Assembly (NCBI GenBank): GCA_030693515.1
Contig: JAUYAK010000018.1
Span: 44,314-108,313 of the forward strand
Source: Opitutaceae bacterium
Lineage (GTDB): Bacteria > Verrucomicrobiota > Verrucomicrobiia > Opitutales > Opitutaceae
Length of the DNA: 64,000 nt
Reading direction: 5' to 3'
Numbering within the stretch: position 1 is the first letter of the stretch; every line of letters begins with the position of its first letter. Positions 18,837 to 27,863 of this stretch are shown piece after piece. The position numbers were made by a program, and so were the translations under genes. Below the pieces are notes generated by a model. That model saw only the letters and a program-made list of their open reading frames with translations. It made no database searches and was not told the origin of the DNA.

Positions 18837-18888
18837 GGCGTGGTGCTGGGCGTGGCAGGATTTGCCGTCCACGGCCTGCTTGAATTCA
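18834..18888 (-). pseudogene. Vestige of a cytochrome c'-type C-terminus
   Basis: Read on the minus strand this 55-bp stretch encodes EFKQAVDGKSCHAQHHA and matches the last codons of the cytochrome at 13520-14812 (EFKQAVDCKSCHAQHRA). About 47 of 55 bases are identical. The first haem Cys is changed to Gly, so it cannot bind haem covalently in the normal way. It lies exactly between the stop of DUF1080 (18886) and the start of IclR (18836). Confidence 0.6.
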
Positions 18889-19617
18889 TTTGGCGGGAGG
18901 AGGCAGGGCTTCGCGGCCGGGCAGGTCCATGGGCTGGGCGAAGCGGGCGGGCTGCTCGGTGATGATGCGGAGATTCCTGAAATGCACGCGGTAGGTTTCC
19001 TGTTCGGCTTTCGCGGTCGCGGGGAGGGAGTGGACTTTGAGGGCGAGGGGACCGTGCCGGTATTTGTCGTCGAGCAGATGGGTGACCGGCACGCCGTTGA
19101 CCCAGACCTTGAGGGCGCGGCCGATGGCCTCAACCCGGAAGCGGGTCCATTCGCCGTGCCGGTAGGCGGCGCGGGCGCGGGCGTCGTTTTCTAAATTATA
19201 CATCCAGGTCCAGGACTTGCCGAAGTCGTCGAAGATGCCGCCGGTCCAGCTGCGTGGGGTCGGATCGATTTTGATTTGGTAGCCAAAGAGGCGGACCTTG
19301 GCCTCGACCGGCGCCTCGGTGCAGCGCAGGAGAAACCCCGTGTGCAGCACGCCGACATCCTTGCATTCGGCCTCGAGAATAAAGTCGCCGAAGCGCTCGT
19401 CGGTCGTGATCAGCGTGTGCTCGTCGGTGCCGCGGATCATCTGGCCGACGATCGCGCCGTCCTCGATCCACACCTTGCTCCCGCCGCCGATGAGTTTCCA
19501 GCCGGTGAGATCGCGACCGTTGAAGAGTTCTCGCCACGGTGGGACGGGCGCGGCGCCAAACGCGGCCTGGCCGAGCAGACTGGCGAACAGAAAGGCAAGC
19601 AGGAGTCGGTGCTTCAT
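18886..19617 (-). CDS. DUF1080 (3-keto-disaccharide hydrolase family) protein, exported
   Basis: 243 residues from the ATG at 19615-19617, with a signal peptide (1-22, ending AAFGA). The DUF1080 jelly-roll domain covers the rest: WRELFNGRDLTGWKLIGGG, VWIEDGAIVGQMIRGTDEHT, FGDFILEAECKDVG and WTRFRVEAIGRALKVWVNG. Pfam names this family for 3-keto-disaccharide hydrolysis; several members may simply bind glycans. Its ATG overlaps the stop of the upstream lyase-like gene (ATGA, 19614-19617), so the two are translationally coupled. The stop codon lies inside the cytochrome-derived vestige at 18834-18888, which suggests the 3' end was created by a deletion or recombination. A second DUF1080 gene is at 52327. 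Confidence 0.9.
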   Translation of the reverse strand: MKHRLLLAFLFASLLGQAAFGAAPVPPWRELFNGRDLTGWKLIGGGSKVWIEDGAIVGQMIRGTDEHTLITTDERFGDFILEAECKDVGVLHTGFLLRCTEAPVEAKVRLFGYQIKIDPTPRSWTGGIFDDFGKSWTWMYNLENDARARAAYRHGEWTRFRVEAIGRALKVWVNGVPVTHLLDDKYRHGPLALKVHSLPATAKAEQETYRVHFRNLRIITEQPARFAQPMDLPGREALPPPAK

Positions 19618-20453
19618 GGGAAAAGTGTTGATGGTTTGGCGAGGCGCTTGGGTTGGACAGAGGCGAGGTCGGTGCCGATCCGGAGGTCGGCGAGTTCGAC
19701 GATGATATCCGTGCCGACGGAACTGCTGTTGTAGACGCCCCACTTTGGCGCGACTTCCAGGCCGTCCATCGTCTTTTCGTAGGCGCGGGTGCCGCCGGTG
19801 AGGAGCGGTTGCAACTCGCCGTTAAAGTAGATTTCGACGTAGCCGATTTTTTTGTCGAGCGACGGTTTGACGGCGAGGACCACGTCCACCCAGGTGCCGG
19901 GTGGCACCGGGTGACTCCAGACTTTGACGACGGTCGAGCGGTGTTGCGGCCAATTTTCTCCGTGAGTGGTGAGGCTGAGTTCGCGGCCGTTGTAGCCCAT
20001 CGTGAACGGATAGTTCTGGGTGAAGCTAGCCGGGTTTTTCGGGTCGGGGTAGGATTTCCACTGGAAGCAGGCCCAGCCCTTGCCGGTGATTTCGGAGAGG
20101 GTGAATTTGTAGCGCCAGCCGATGTAGTAAGTGACGCCCTGCTGCATGACGCCGCCCTTGCCCTCGTGGAAACTCCAGCCTTTGGCGCCGCGAATCTCGG
20201 CGCGTTTGTCGGCGGCGGGTTTGTGCACGCGCCAGATGGCTCCGTGGAGCGGATCAGTGGCCGGAAGAATGGTGCCGCTGCCTTTGCTGTAACGCTCGGC
20301 GCCCTCGAAGTTGAGATTGTCGAAGACTGCCCGGCCCTTCGCCGGATCGCCGTGCCAGAGCAGTTCGGCGAAGGTGAGCGCGGACGTGAGGAGAAACGCC
20401 ACGAAGGCCCAAGCGCTGTTGGAAAGGCGGTGGCGGCGGAGAGCGGTGGACAT
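19614..20453 (-). CDS. Polysaccharide-lyase-like protein (concanavalin-type jelly roll, heparin lyase I-like)
   Basis: 279 residues starting at the ATG 20451-20453, with a basic N-terminus and hydrophobic segment (residues 13-29) as signal. The body shows the pattern of the Polysacc_lyase jelly-roll group: KGRAVFDNLNFEG, VTYYIGWRYKFT, WACFQWKSYPDP, YPFTMGYNGRELSLTTHGEN, VPPGTWVDVVLAVKPS and GYVEIYFNGELQPLL. Families with this fold cleave uronate-containing polysaccharides by beta-elimination, but the exact PL family cannot be fixed by eye and a purely binding role is possible. It overlaps the DUF1080 start by 4 bp and follows DUF1593 by 23 bp. Confidence 0.75.
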   Translation of the reverse strand: MSTALRRHRLSNSAWAFVAFLLTSALTFAELLWHGDPAKGRAVFDNLNFEGAERYSKGSGTILPATDPLHGAIWRVHKPAADKRAEIRGAKGWSFHEGKGGVMQQGVTYYIGWRYKFTLSEITGKGWACFQWKSYPDPKNPASFTQNYPFTMGYNGRELSLTTHGENWPQHRSTVVKVWSHPVPPGTWVDVVLAVKPSLDKKIGYVEIYFNGELQPLLTGGTRAYEKTMDGLEVAPKWGVYNSSSVGTDIIVELADLRIGTDLASVQPKRLAKPSTLFP

Positions 20454-20476
20454 GGTGCGGGGCGGGCGGAGTGGAG

Positions 20477-21961
20477 CTAGGGGGCGACGGTGATGACGAC
20501 GCGGCGGTAATCCACGAGCGGGACGATCGGGCTCTGGTCGTGGACTTCGAGGATCAGGTGCAATTCTTTGCCAGCGGCATCAACGGGAACGGTGAACGCA
20601 ATCGCCGGGGCGGTCGGATGCTCAATGGGCAGCGGTTGGCCGTAGGGTCGGCGGCCGGCTTCGGAATAAATCCACCAAGAGTAGCGCAGCGCATCGCCGT
20701 CGGGGTCGGTCGAGGCGGAGGCGTCGAAACGAAGGACATCACCGGGTTTCGCGGAGTGGCGGAGAATGGCGTCGCTGGCATCGCCGTTGACCGCGGCGAC
20801 GGGGTGGTGGTTGGCCTTGGCGTAGGGTTGCACGCACCAGTCCATGCGAGCCTGCAGATCGGCCCACATCGCGGCGCGCCAGCGCCAGACACCGGTGTAG
20901 GCGTCCTCGTAGAGCTTGCCGTCGGCCGGATCCGTCCAGCGATCGATAATGGCGGGACCGTCGGTGTAGGCGGCATAGGGCCGGAATTTTTCCTCGTCGG
21001 GATGGACGATGGCGAAGAGCGAGGGGACGTTGGGCTGTTTCGTGGCGGTGAAGCGGCCGCGCCATCCGCCCCAGGACGGCTCGGAGTGATCGGTGAGACC
21101 GCTGACGGTAAGTCCGATCAGTGGAATCGTGCCGCCGCCGCCCATGAAGTGGACGGTCTCGCCGACGCGGCGGGTGGGATGGCGCGAGCCGAGCGGGCCG
21201 TGGCGGGTGCGCACGTGTTCCTCGAACCAGGAGTCCTGGCCGGAGGGGTTGTAGGCATGCGGTTGCCAGACGTGGGGCCCGAGGTTGCTGTTGGTGGGGC
21301 CGCCGAAGGCGCGGTTCTGCGCGAGGCCGCGCGTGAAGTGGAGATCGGGGAATTCGTGGGCGATCCACGCGCCGGCGTCGTCCTGGCCGGCGTTGTCAAA
21401 CACCCGGAGGCGCGCGACGAGCGCCTTGGTCTCCGCCGGCGAATGCGTGGCACGGTAGTCGTAGAGCGCCTGCGCGAGGGTGTTGCCGCCGCCGTTGATC
21501 ACGATGTGCAGCGGGCGCGGATCGGGCTTCGTCGCGGCGGCGATGATGAGGCGTGAACCGGCGGTGGACTTGCCGGGGCCGGTGTCGGCGATGCCGTTGT
21601 CGGTCTGGCCGTCGGCGACGATGCGGTGGAGGTAATCTGGCGCGGGCCAGCCGGAGGCATGGAGCTGGAGATTCGGATACACCCACTTGTAGCCATCGAT
21701 GAAGTGGTGGAAAAGAAAGGGCCGCAGGTCCTTCACGCGCTCGGTGGGATTGGGGCGAAAATAGCGGCCGGTGACGGCGATGAGGCCTTCGATCTCGATC
21801 GCGTTGGAGCACATGAGCAGGTGCATGATCTGCTGTTCGTCGTCGGGATCGTGGCCCATGTCGGCGAGGACGATGAGGCGGGGGCGGTCGGCCGGGACGG
21901 CGCGGACGAGCGACGGGACGAGGAGGGCGAGGAGCCCGAGCCAGCGGAGAACGGTCTTCAT
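20477..21961 (-). CDS. DUF1593 protein (nucleoside-hydrolase-like fold), exported
   Basis: 494 residues from the ATG at 21959-21961, which starts a signal peptide (MKTVLRWLGLLALLVPSLVRA). The DUF1593 domain begins at RPRLIVLADMGHDPDDEQQ (about 26-44), whose Asp-rich motif resembles the calcium site of nucleoside hydrolases, and continues through IEGLIAVTGRYF, HIVINGGGNTLAQAL and HFTRGLAQNRAFGG. The last 90 residues are a beta-rich domain (GDVLRFDASASTDPDGDALR, a PKD or cadherin-like pattern). Members occur in plant- and algal-polysaccharide degraders and the fold suggests glycoside hydrolysis, but no activity is assigned here. The gene is 19 bp from the sulfatase and 23 bp from the lyase-like gene. 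Confidence 0.88.
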   Translation of the reverse strand: MKTVLRWLGLLALLVPSLVRAVPADRPRLIVLADMGHDPDDEQQIMHLLMCSNAIEIEGLIAVTGRYFRPNPTERVKDLRPFLFHHFIDGYKWVYPNLQLHASGWPAPDYLHRIVADGQTDNGIADTGPGKSTAGSRLIIAAATKPDPRPLHIVINGGGNTLAQALYDYRATHSPAETKALVARLRVFDNAGQDDAGAWIAHEFPDLHFTRGLAQNRAFGGPTNSNLGPHVWQPHAYNPSGQDSWFEEHVRTRHGPLGSRHPTRRVGETVHFMGGGGTIPLIGLTVSGLTDHSEPSWGGWRGRFTATKQPNVPSLFAIVHPDEEKFRPYAAYTDGPAIIDRWTDPADGKLYEDAYTGVWRWRAAMWADLQARMDWCVQPYAKANHHPVAAVNGDASDAILRHSAKPGDVLRFDASASTDPDGDALRYSWWIYSEAGRRPYGQPLPIEHPTAPAIAFTVPVDAAGKELHLILEVHDQSPIVPLVDYRRVVITVAP

Positions 21962-21980
21962 TTTCCGTTGCGGCCGGAAA

Positions 21981-23426
21981 TCACTTCTCGGTCCCCTCCG
22001 CGGCGGCCTTCTTTTTCGGTGAGGGTCTGGGTGCCGGGACTTTGGCGGCGGCGGCGGTCTTCTGGTGAGTGGCGAGCAGGGCGCGCATCGCGGCGAGGTC
22101 TTTTTGTTGGGCAGCTTTGGCGGCGAGGTTTTGGTTCTCGGCCGGGTCGGCGTTGAGATCGTAGAGCATCTCACCGTCGGTGCCGTAGCTGGTGTAGATC
22201 AGGCGGTCGGTGACGACGGCGTCGCCTTTGCCGAAGCGGGTGTAAACCGAGTCGCGGAATTTTTGCTGCGGATTGGCGAGAAGCGCGGCGAAGCTGCGGC
22301 CTTGCACCGTGGCGGGGACTGGCAGGCCGGCGAGCGCACACAGCGTGGGGAAGAGATCGTAAACGCCGACGAGCGCGTCGGATTTCTGGCCGGAGGTTCT
22401 GCCGGGGACTTTCACGATGAGCGGGACGCGGACGGCGGTGTCGAGGGTGTTGTGCTTCCCCCAGAAATCGTGCTCGCCGAGGTTCCAGCCGTGGTCGCCC
22501 CAGATCACGACGATGGTGTTTTCGGCGAGGCCGAGACGGGTGAGTTCGGCGAGGACGTCGCCGACGAGTTTATCGACGTAGCTGGTCGAGGCGTAGTAGC
22601 CGTGGCGCATCATGCGGTGGAACGCATCGGTGCCGTCCTGATAATCGCCGTGCGCGTAGCTGCGGTATTCGGCGGAAGCCTTCAGTCCCGCGGGGGCGTC
22701 GGCGGGGCGGCGGCGGTTTTCAGCGAGGACGATTTTTTCGCGGTCGTAGAGGTCCCAGTATTTTTTCGGCGCGTAGAACGGCAGGTGCGGGCGGATGAAG
22801 CCGCAGGCGAGGAAGAACGGTTTGCCCGCAGCCTTGAGGCGGCCGAGGTCGGCGATGGTCTTCACGGCGAGCTGGCCGTCGCCGTAGGCGTCGTCGGGCA
22901 CGTCGGGCGCTTCGTAGATGCGCGAGCGGCCGGCGGCGGATTTGCTGGCGGTGGTGGTCGGGTCGAGACTCGCCGCGTGGCCGAGGCCGGAAGCCCAGGT
23001 GCCCTCGCTCCAACTGCGCTCCTTGGTGTCGGCGGAATTGTGGAAGAGCTTGCCGTTGGAGAGCGTCGTGTAGCCGGCTTCCCTGAAGACCTGCGGGAGC
23101 GTGGCGGCGCTGGGCGCATCTTCGTCGGCGCGCGAAAGGTGCGTGGTGAAACGATTCGGCAGCGGGAGAATGCCGGTCATGAGACTGGCGCGGGAGGCGC
23201 CGCAGACGGGCACTTGGCAATAGGCCCGGTTGAGCATCAGGCCCTGCGCGGCGAGCCGGTCGATGTGAGGCGTCTTGACCTGCGGGTCGCCGTAGCAGCC
23301 GAGCGCGGGGCGGAGATCGTCGATGGCGATGAACAGGACGTTGGGACGCGCGGGCGCGGCGGCGGAGGCGGAGAGGGCGAAAGCCAGCGAGGCGAGGAGC
23401 AGGCTGAGGGAAAGGGAACGTGGCAT
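21981..23426 (-). CDS. Sulfatase, iduronate-2-sulfatase-like, exported
   Basis: 481 residues from the ATG at 23424-23426; the frame runs on upstream but only this Met begins a signal peptide (1-23). It has the metal motif LFIAIDDLRPALGCYGD, formylglycine motif CGASRASLMTG with Cys75 (third-position Pro replaced by Ala), VVIWGDHGWNLGEHDFWGKH and the C-terminal FRDSVYTRFGKGDAVVTDRLIYT. The RPALGCYGD block and the VPVCGASR context are typical of the iduronate-2-sulfatase-like group, which would fit a sulfated uronic-acid glycan. The C-terminus is Lys/Ala-rich (PSPKKKAAAEG). It stands between the alginate-lyase-family gene (13-bp gap) and DUF1593. Activity on iduronate is inferred, not shown. Confidence 0.92.
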   Translation of the reverse strand: MPRSLSLSLLLASLAFALSASAAAPARPNVLFIAIDDLRPALGCYGDPQVKTPHIDRLAAQGLMLNRAYCQVPVCGASRASLMTGILPLPNRFTTHLSRADEDAPSAATLPQVFREAGYTTLSNGKLFHNSADTKERSWSEGTWASGLGHAASLDPTTTASKSAAGRSRIYEAPDVPDDAYGDGQLAVKTIADLGRLKAAGKPFFLACGFIRPHLPFYAPKKYWDLYDREKIVLAENRRRPADAPAGLKASAEYRSYAHGDYQDGTDAFHRMMRHGYYASTSYVDKLVGDVLAELTRLGLAENTIVVIWGDHGWNLGEHDFWGKHNTLDTAVRVPLIVKVPGRTSGQKSDALVGVYDLFPTLCALAGLPVPATVQGRSFAALLANPQQKFRDSVYTRFGKGDAVVTDRLIYTSYGTDGEMLYDLNADPAENQNLAAKAAQQKDLAAMRALLATHQKTAAAAKVPAPRPSPKKKAAAEGTEK

Positions 23427-23439
23427 AAGGCGGGAGGGA

Positions 23440-24657
23440 TCAGCGGGTGGTGGTGGGATCGAGCAACTGGGAGCGCGCGCGCTCCGTGACGGGAAGCTGG
23501 GCGGCGATTTGCGCGTAGCCCGCATCGCGGTAGGCGCGGGCGGCTTGCCGGAAAATCGGCGCGAGAGAGGCGCCGTCGAGCTCGGCGATTTGCTCGTGGG
23601 GCCACGGAGGCGGCGATGATTTCGCATAGGGCGCCAGATAGTCGATAGCCTTGCGCAGGCTGCGGCCGTCGGGCGTGGCGAAATTCCACAGATCAACACC
23701 GACGCGCTCGGCGAGTGTGGCGAGCGTGCCGAGGCCGCTGAGGTTGAGGCGCGAGTAGCTGAAGGATTTGGTGCGCGTGAGCTCGTGCGGCTGGCGGCCG
23801 TCGGGTGCGATCTGGACCGCGATGCGCTGGGGGCCGACGGCGGTGAGGATCTCGCGCGCGAGGTCGGTGCGACCGACCTTGAAGGCGAAACGCACCGCGC
23901 GCACATCGGACATTGTGGCCTGGTTGTTGTCAGCGGCGCTGACGGCGCGGCCAAGTTTACTCGTGCGCATCCAGTCGAGAAACGCCGCGCACCACTCGCG
24001 CAACGCGATTTCCTCGGATTCCGGCCACGCGGCCGAGCCGGCGAGCAGGCCCGAGGCATCGGCGGCGTCGATCAAGCCGCCGGCCTCGATCATGCCGGCG
24101 GGGCGGCCTTCGCTGAGGCCGGGAACGCCCTGCGAATAGTTGAAGTGCGGGTTCATCCTCGTCGCGGAATCGAGGAACCATACGCGCAGGCAGCGCGCGG
24201 CATGGGCGGCGTAGGCTTCGCGGCCGGTGAACCAATACGCCAAGGCGAGTGTCTCGACGGTGCGGCCCAGTCCCTCCAGCCGCAATTGGTCCGAGGCGGC
24301 GGTGCGGCTCTCGGGGTTTATTTTTCCATCGCGCCGGACGTAGGGCCGGCCGTCGGGCTTCGACGGATCGGGCCAGAAGTAAGGCGCCGTGCTCAGGTAG
24401 TCGTGACGGTCTCCGCTGGGCGCGAGTTTGGTCTTCTGCGTGACGCAGACGGGCATGAACGCGAGGGCGCGGTCAGCGTCGGCGACGAGCTTGTCGAGCG
24501 CGGGCTGGAGAGTGGCGTCGCCGGCGGCGAGGCGGGCCTTAGCCGCGGCGAGCGCGCCGGGACGGGCGGCGAAATAGCGCGGCTCGGCTCGCGCGTCCGA
24601 CGTCGCCACGGCGGCGGCGAGGACGGCGAGGGCAAGAAGCGACGATTTCACATTCAT
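23440..24657 (-). CDS. Alginate-lyase-family protein (alpha/alpha-toroid, PF05426 type) with altered active site
   Basis: 405 residues with a signal peptide (1-24). The alginate_lyase fold is shown by YLSTAPYFWPDPSKPDG (88-104), LEGLGRTVETLALAYWFTG, MIEAGGLIDAADASGLL and the conserved block LTRTKSFSYSRLNL (Arg295, Tyr301). The family normally has N-N-H-G-T-W-Y-D at the active site; here residues 244-251 read NNQATMSD, so the expected catalytic His is Gln246 and the aromatic pair is lost. Arg and Tyr of the other catalytic block remain. The protein may act on a different uronate glycan, use another base, or only bind. It is upstream of a sulfatase and downstream of receptor E (41-bp gap), which supports a role in an acidic polysaccharide. 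Confidence 0.85.
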   Translation of the reverse strand: MNVKSSLLALAVLAAAVATSDARAEPRYFAARPGALAAAKARLAAGDATLQPALDKLVADADRALAFMPVCVTQKTKLAPSGDRHDYLSTAPYFWPDPSKPDGRPYVRRDGKINPESRTAASDQLRLEGLGRTVETLALAYWFTGREAYAAHAARCLRVWFLDSATRMNPHFNYSQGVPGLSEGRPAGMIEAGGLIDAADASGLLAGSAAWPESEEIALREWCAAFLDWMRTSKLGRAVSAADNNQATMSDVRAVRFAFKVGRTDLAREILTAVGPQRIAVQIAPDGRQPHELTRTKSFSYSRLNLSGLGTLATLAERVGVDLWNFATPDGRSLRKAIDYLAPYAKSSPPPWPHEQIAELDGASLAPIFRQAARAYRDAGYAQIAAQLPVTERARSQLLDPTTTR

Positions 24658-24698
24658 GCGAAATCAAGTTCGCGGCGGTTCCGGCACGCGCCGCTTCG

Positions 24699-27600
24699 TC
24701 ACCGCTCGAGGTCGACGGAGAGGACGAACTCCCGCCCCGCCTGCCGGCCGTAGTTGCGCGGGGCGCCGTTGGCGAACACCCGCGTGACGAAGACACGGTT
24801 CGTGTTGAAGACGTTGTTCACGTTGAGCTGCACGCGGCACGCCGAGTTGGCGAAGGCGCGGAAGCGGTAGCTGGCCATCAGGCCGGTGATCAGGTAGCGC
24901 TCGGAGTAGTAGGGCTTGTCGCGGTCGACACGGGTGCGGCCACGGTCGTCAATCTTGTTGGGGAAGCCGACGATGCTCGGGCCGCGATAGCGGAAATTCA
25001 CGGAGGCCGTGGCACCCTTGAGGCGGCCTTCGGTGAAGCTGTGGGTGGCGACAAGGTTGGAGCGCCATGTCTGCGAGTTGTTGCTGGCGTTGCCGAGGCT
25101 GGCGCGCACGTCCTCGATGGGATTAAGGATGAAGGCATTCCAGGCTTCCTCGACGTTGCGGGTGTTGTCGTAGGGCGTCGTGGACCAGCTGCCGCCGAAC
25201 GCGCGCCAGACGGGGAGCTTGCCGTCCAAGTAATCCCACCACGGCTGGGTGGAGAGGTCGTCGATCTCGGTTTCGGTGCGGCCGGCGTTGGCGAAGAAGC
25301 GCCAGTTGCGGGTGGGGTTCCAGGTGAGGTCGAGCTCGATGCCCTTGCTGCTGCGATCGCCGGGGAGGCGGAAATCGGCGTTCCGGGGGGCGCGGCTGAT
25401 ATCGAAGAGCGGGTTGATCGGATAGTTCGGATCGATCTCGGCGAGGCGCTGCTCGAAGTTGATGAGATTCTGGCGCAGCCCGGAATCGCCGAGGGTAATG
25501 TTGCGGTTGAGGGTCTCGAAATAGTTCGCCTTGAACACGAGGCGGTCGTCGAGGAGGCGCAGGCGCACGGAGTATTCGCGGGACTCCCCGTAGGGCGGCT
25601 CGACGACATCGCCGACGACGTTGCGGACGACGGCGACCTCGTTGAGCGAGGAGTTGCGCGAGTAATCGTAGCCGAGCGAGACCCAGCGCTTGAGCCAGGG
25701 GGGGCGGACGATGAAGCCGTAGTTGGCGCGGGTGGCGGAGCGGTAGGGCGTCCAGACGGAAGGTGGCTCCTTTTCGCGGAAATCGGAGTAGGCCCGGAAG
25801 CCGGTGCCGAGGGGATTCTGCGGCGTGACCGGCCCGTCCGTGAGGATGGGGATGAAGTTGCCGAAATTGGCGTTGCGCACGCGGTCATAGCGGACGCCAA
25901 CATTGGCCACGAAGTGGTTCTTGAAAAACACGCTCGAGGTGCTGGCCGCGAGGGAGCCGCGCTGGAGATGGTTGGCCGACGGCGCGGTGCCGATGTTGCC
26001 GACGGGGTTTTCGAAGGCAGTGACGCCGAAGCGCTCGCCGCTGGCGGTGGTGAGCCAGAGCGTCTCCATCAGGTCGCCGTAGGCGGTGGGCGCGGCGAGG
26101 GCGTAGTCGTGCGGATTGCCCGAGGTGCCGAAGGCGGGGAGATACTGCCGCATGTGGATGGCGCGCTCGACGTGCAGCGGGTTGGCCCGGGCGGCGGGCG
26201 AGAGGAAGCTGGGCGTGCCGATGATGAGGTTGCGCAGCTGCGCGAGGGTGTAGGTGACGGAGTCCTCGTAGCTGGCGAAGAAGCCGAGGCGGTGCAGGCC
26301 GAGGTGGCGGGTCCAGCCGGCGTTGCGCGTGAAGTCCTGCTCGTGCGTCGCGACCGCGCGCGCTTGATGCACGGTGAAATCAGCCCAGTTGCCCTGGCCG
26401 GTGGAGTTGTTCGACTCCATGAACGGGCGGCCGTAGAGCGGATTGAGGGTCACGCCGTCGGGGAGATAGCGGTTGATATCGACGTGGATATCGTAGGCGT
26501 TGTTGGCGTAGAGCTGGATGGTCTGGTTGCGGTAGAACTCATACGAGTAACCGATCTCGGCGAAGGTGGAGCGGGCGATGCGCTGCTCGAGGGTGGCGGT
26601 GACGTTGCGGCTGCGGCGGAAGTTGTAGCGGGACCAGCCGGCGGGGTTGGTATCCCAGGGCAGCCCGGGATCGATGAGCGTCTGGGTCGTCCCGGCGGTG
26701 CCGGCGCCGTCGGCGATGTTCACGGTGACGGTGTTGCGGACGTCCTGGAAATTCACGAAGGACGGCACGGTGTTCTGCGGGAAAACGAAGAGCGCGGTCT
26801 TGGCGTTGAAACCGTAGGCGCGCGTGGTGGTGCCATCGCCGAGGGTGAACGTGGGCGCGGCCGGGCGCCCGGCGGTCGGGGCGGTGGCGGCGCGGTTGAC
26901 ATAGACCTGCGGGTTGCCGGCGGCCTGCGTGGCCAGCCAGTGCATGTAGCCGTTGTCGCGGGCCATCGTCGTGGGCGGGCGCGCGTCGCGACGGTGGTGA
27001 TATTCGCCCTCGACGCGCAGAGTCGTGCTCTTGAACGGTTGCCAGGTGGTCGTGACGAAGGCGCGGTAGTTGTCGTCGTAGCCGGGCGTGATGAAATACT
27101 CCTTTTTCTCCCGGAGAGTGATGGCGCGGACGGCGAGCTTGCCGGGGAGGATGACCTGGCTGACGTCGAAGACCCCGCGCTCGGTGCCGTAGCTGTCGGC
27201 GCGGAGGGAGATTTTCTGGCGGTTGCGCATGAGATTGGCGCGGGCCGAGGTGCTCTCGGCGGTGCCGGCGGCGCCGCCGAGGCCGAACTGCACGGCGTTG
27301 GCGCCGCTCACGAGGCTGAAGCGCTCGGTGTTGTAGGAGTCGGGCTCGATAGTGGTGCGGAAATAATTGCGGGTCCGGTCCACGTTGCCGAGGCCGCGGG
27401 AGTTGCTGGAGTCGTCGGCGCCGTTGCGCGAGCCGGGGCGGCTGTCGCCGTTGCCGTTGACATTCTCAAAGTAGGTCTGGGTCGTGGCGGAAAACATGAA
27501 CGCCTCCTCGGTCGTCGTCGCCCCGATGTCGTCGAGAAAGTCCTTGGTGAACACCTGCACCTGCCCCGCGACATCAGCGAGGTCGATCTTGCCGCGGCCG

Positions 27601-27803
27601 CCTTGGAGGAGCGCGGTGGACATGTAACCGCGCTCGGTCTCGGAACCGACTTGGAACGGCGAAAGCAAGACGGGCTCGTCTTTCCCCGCCGGGCTCCCGG
27701 CCGCAGCGGGAGTGGATGGAGTCACGCTCTGGCCGCAGAGCGACGCAGTGATGAGCGGCAGGAGCGGGGCGAACAACCAGCGGAGGGGGAGGTGCAGGTT
27801 CAT
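24699..27803 (-). CDS. TonB-dependent receptor, LSPF type (receptor E)
   Basis: 1034 residues with a signal peptide (1-24). The mature N-terminus carries LLSPFQVGSETERGY (46-60), the candidate TonB box seen in several receptors here. The plug follows (GQVQVFTKDFLDDIGATTTEEA, FSLVSGANAVQFGLGGAAGT, split by other residues) and then a large barrel ending VLSVDLER. No carboxypeptidase-regulatory-like domain and no SusD neighbour. The protein does not end in Phe, unusual for a barrel, although the last strand EFVLSVDLER has the usual alternating pattern. It precedes the alginate-lyase gene and follows receptor F by 60 bp. Function inferred: outer-membrane import of an oligosaccharide released by the adjacent lyase and sulfatase. 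Confidence 0.92.
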   Translation of the reverse strand: MNLHLPLRWLFAPLLPLITASLCGQSVTPSTPAAAGSPAGKDEPVLLSPFQVGSETERGYMSTALLQGGRGKIDLADVAGQVQVFTKDFLDDIGATTTEEAFMFSATTQTYFENVNGNGDSRPGSRNGADDSSNSRGLGNVDRTRNYFRTTIEPDSYNTERFSLVSGANAVQFGLGGAAGTAESTSARANLMRNRQKISLRADSYGTERGVFDVSQVILPGKLAVRAITLREKKEYFITPGYDDNYRAFVTTTWQPFKSTTLRVEGEYHHRRDARPPTTMARDNGYMHWLATQAAGNPQVYVNRAATAPTAGRPAAPTFTLGDGTTTRAYGFNAKTALFVFPQNTVPSFVNFQDVRNTVTVNIADGAGTAGTTQTLIDPGLPWDTNPAGWSRYNFRRSRNVTATLEQRIARSTFAEIGYSYEFYRNQTIQLYANNAYDIHVDINRYLPDGVTLNPLYGRPFMESNNSTGQGNWADFTVHQARAVATHEQDFTRNAGWTRHLGLHRLGFFASYEDSVTYTLAQLRNLIIGTPSFLSPAARANPLHVERAIHMRQYLPAFGTSGNPHDYALAAPTAYGDLMETLWLTTASGERFGVTAFENPVGNIGTAPSANHLQRGSLAASTSSVFFKNHFVANVGVRYDRVRNANFGNFIPILTDGPVTPQNPLGTGFRAYSDFREKEPPSVWTPYRSATRANYGFIVRPPWLKRWVSLGYDYSRNSSLNEVAVVRNVVGDVVEPPYGESREYSVRLRLLDDRLVFKANYFETLNRNITLGDSGLRQNLINFEQRLAEIDPNYPINPLFDISRAPRNADFRLPGDRSSKGIELDLTWNPTRNWRFFANAGRTETEIDDLSTQPWWDYLDGKLPVWRAFGGSWSTTPYDNTRNVEEAWNAFILNPIEDVRASLGNASNNSQTWRSNLVATHSFTEGRLKGATASVNFRYRGPSIVGFPNKIDDRGRTRVDRDKPYYSERYLITGLMASYRFRAFANSACRVQLNVNNVFNTNRVFVTRVFANGAPRNYGRQAGREFVLSVDLER

Positions 27804-27863
27804 AGTGGGGATTGTTTGGGGGTGGGGTGATAGGCCCGCGCGACAACGCCGCGCTGCACAGGA

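Noticed and set aside
18837..19133. N-terminal extension of the IclR gene
   Set aside because: The open frame overlaps DUF1080 in another frame and has no regulator-like sequence before the Met at 18834-18836; its last part is the cytochrome vestige.
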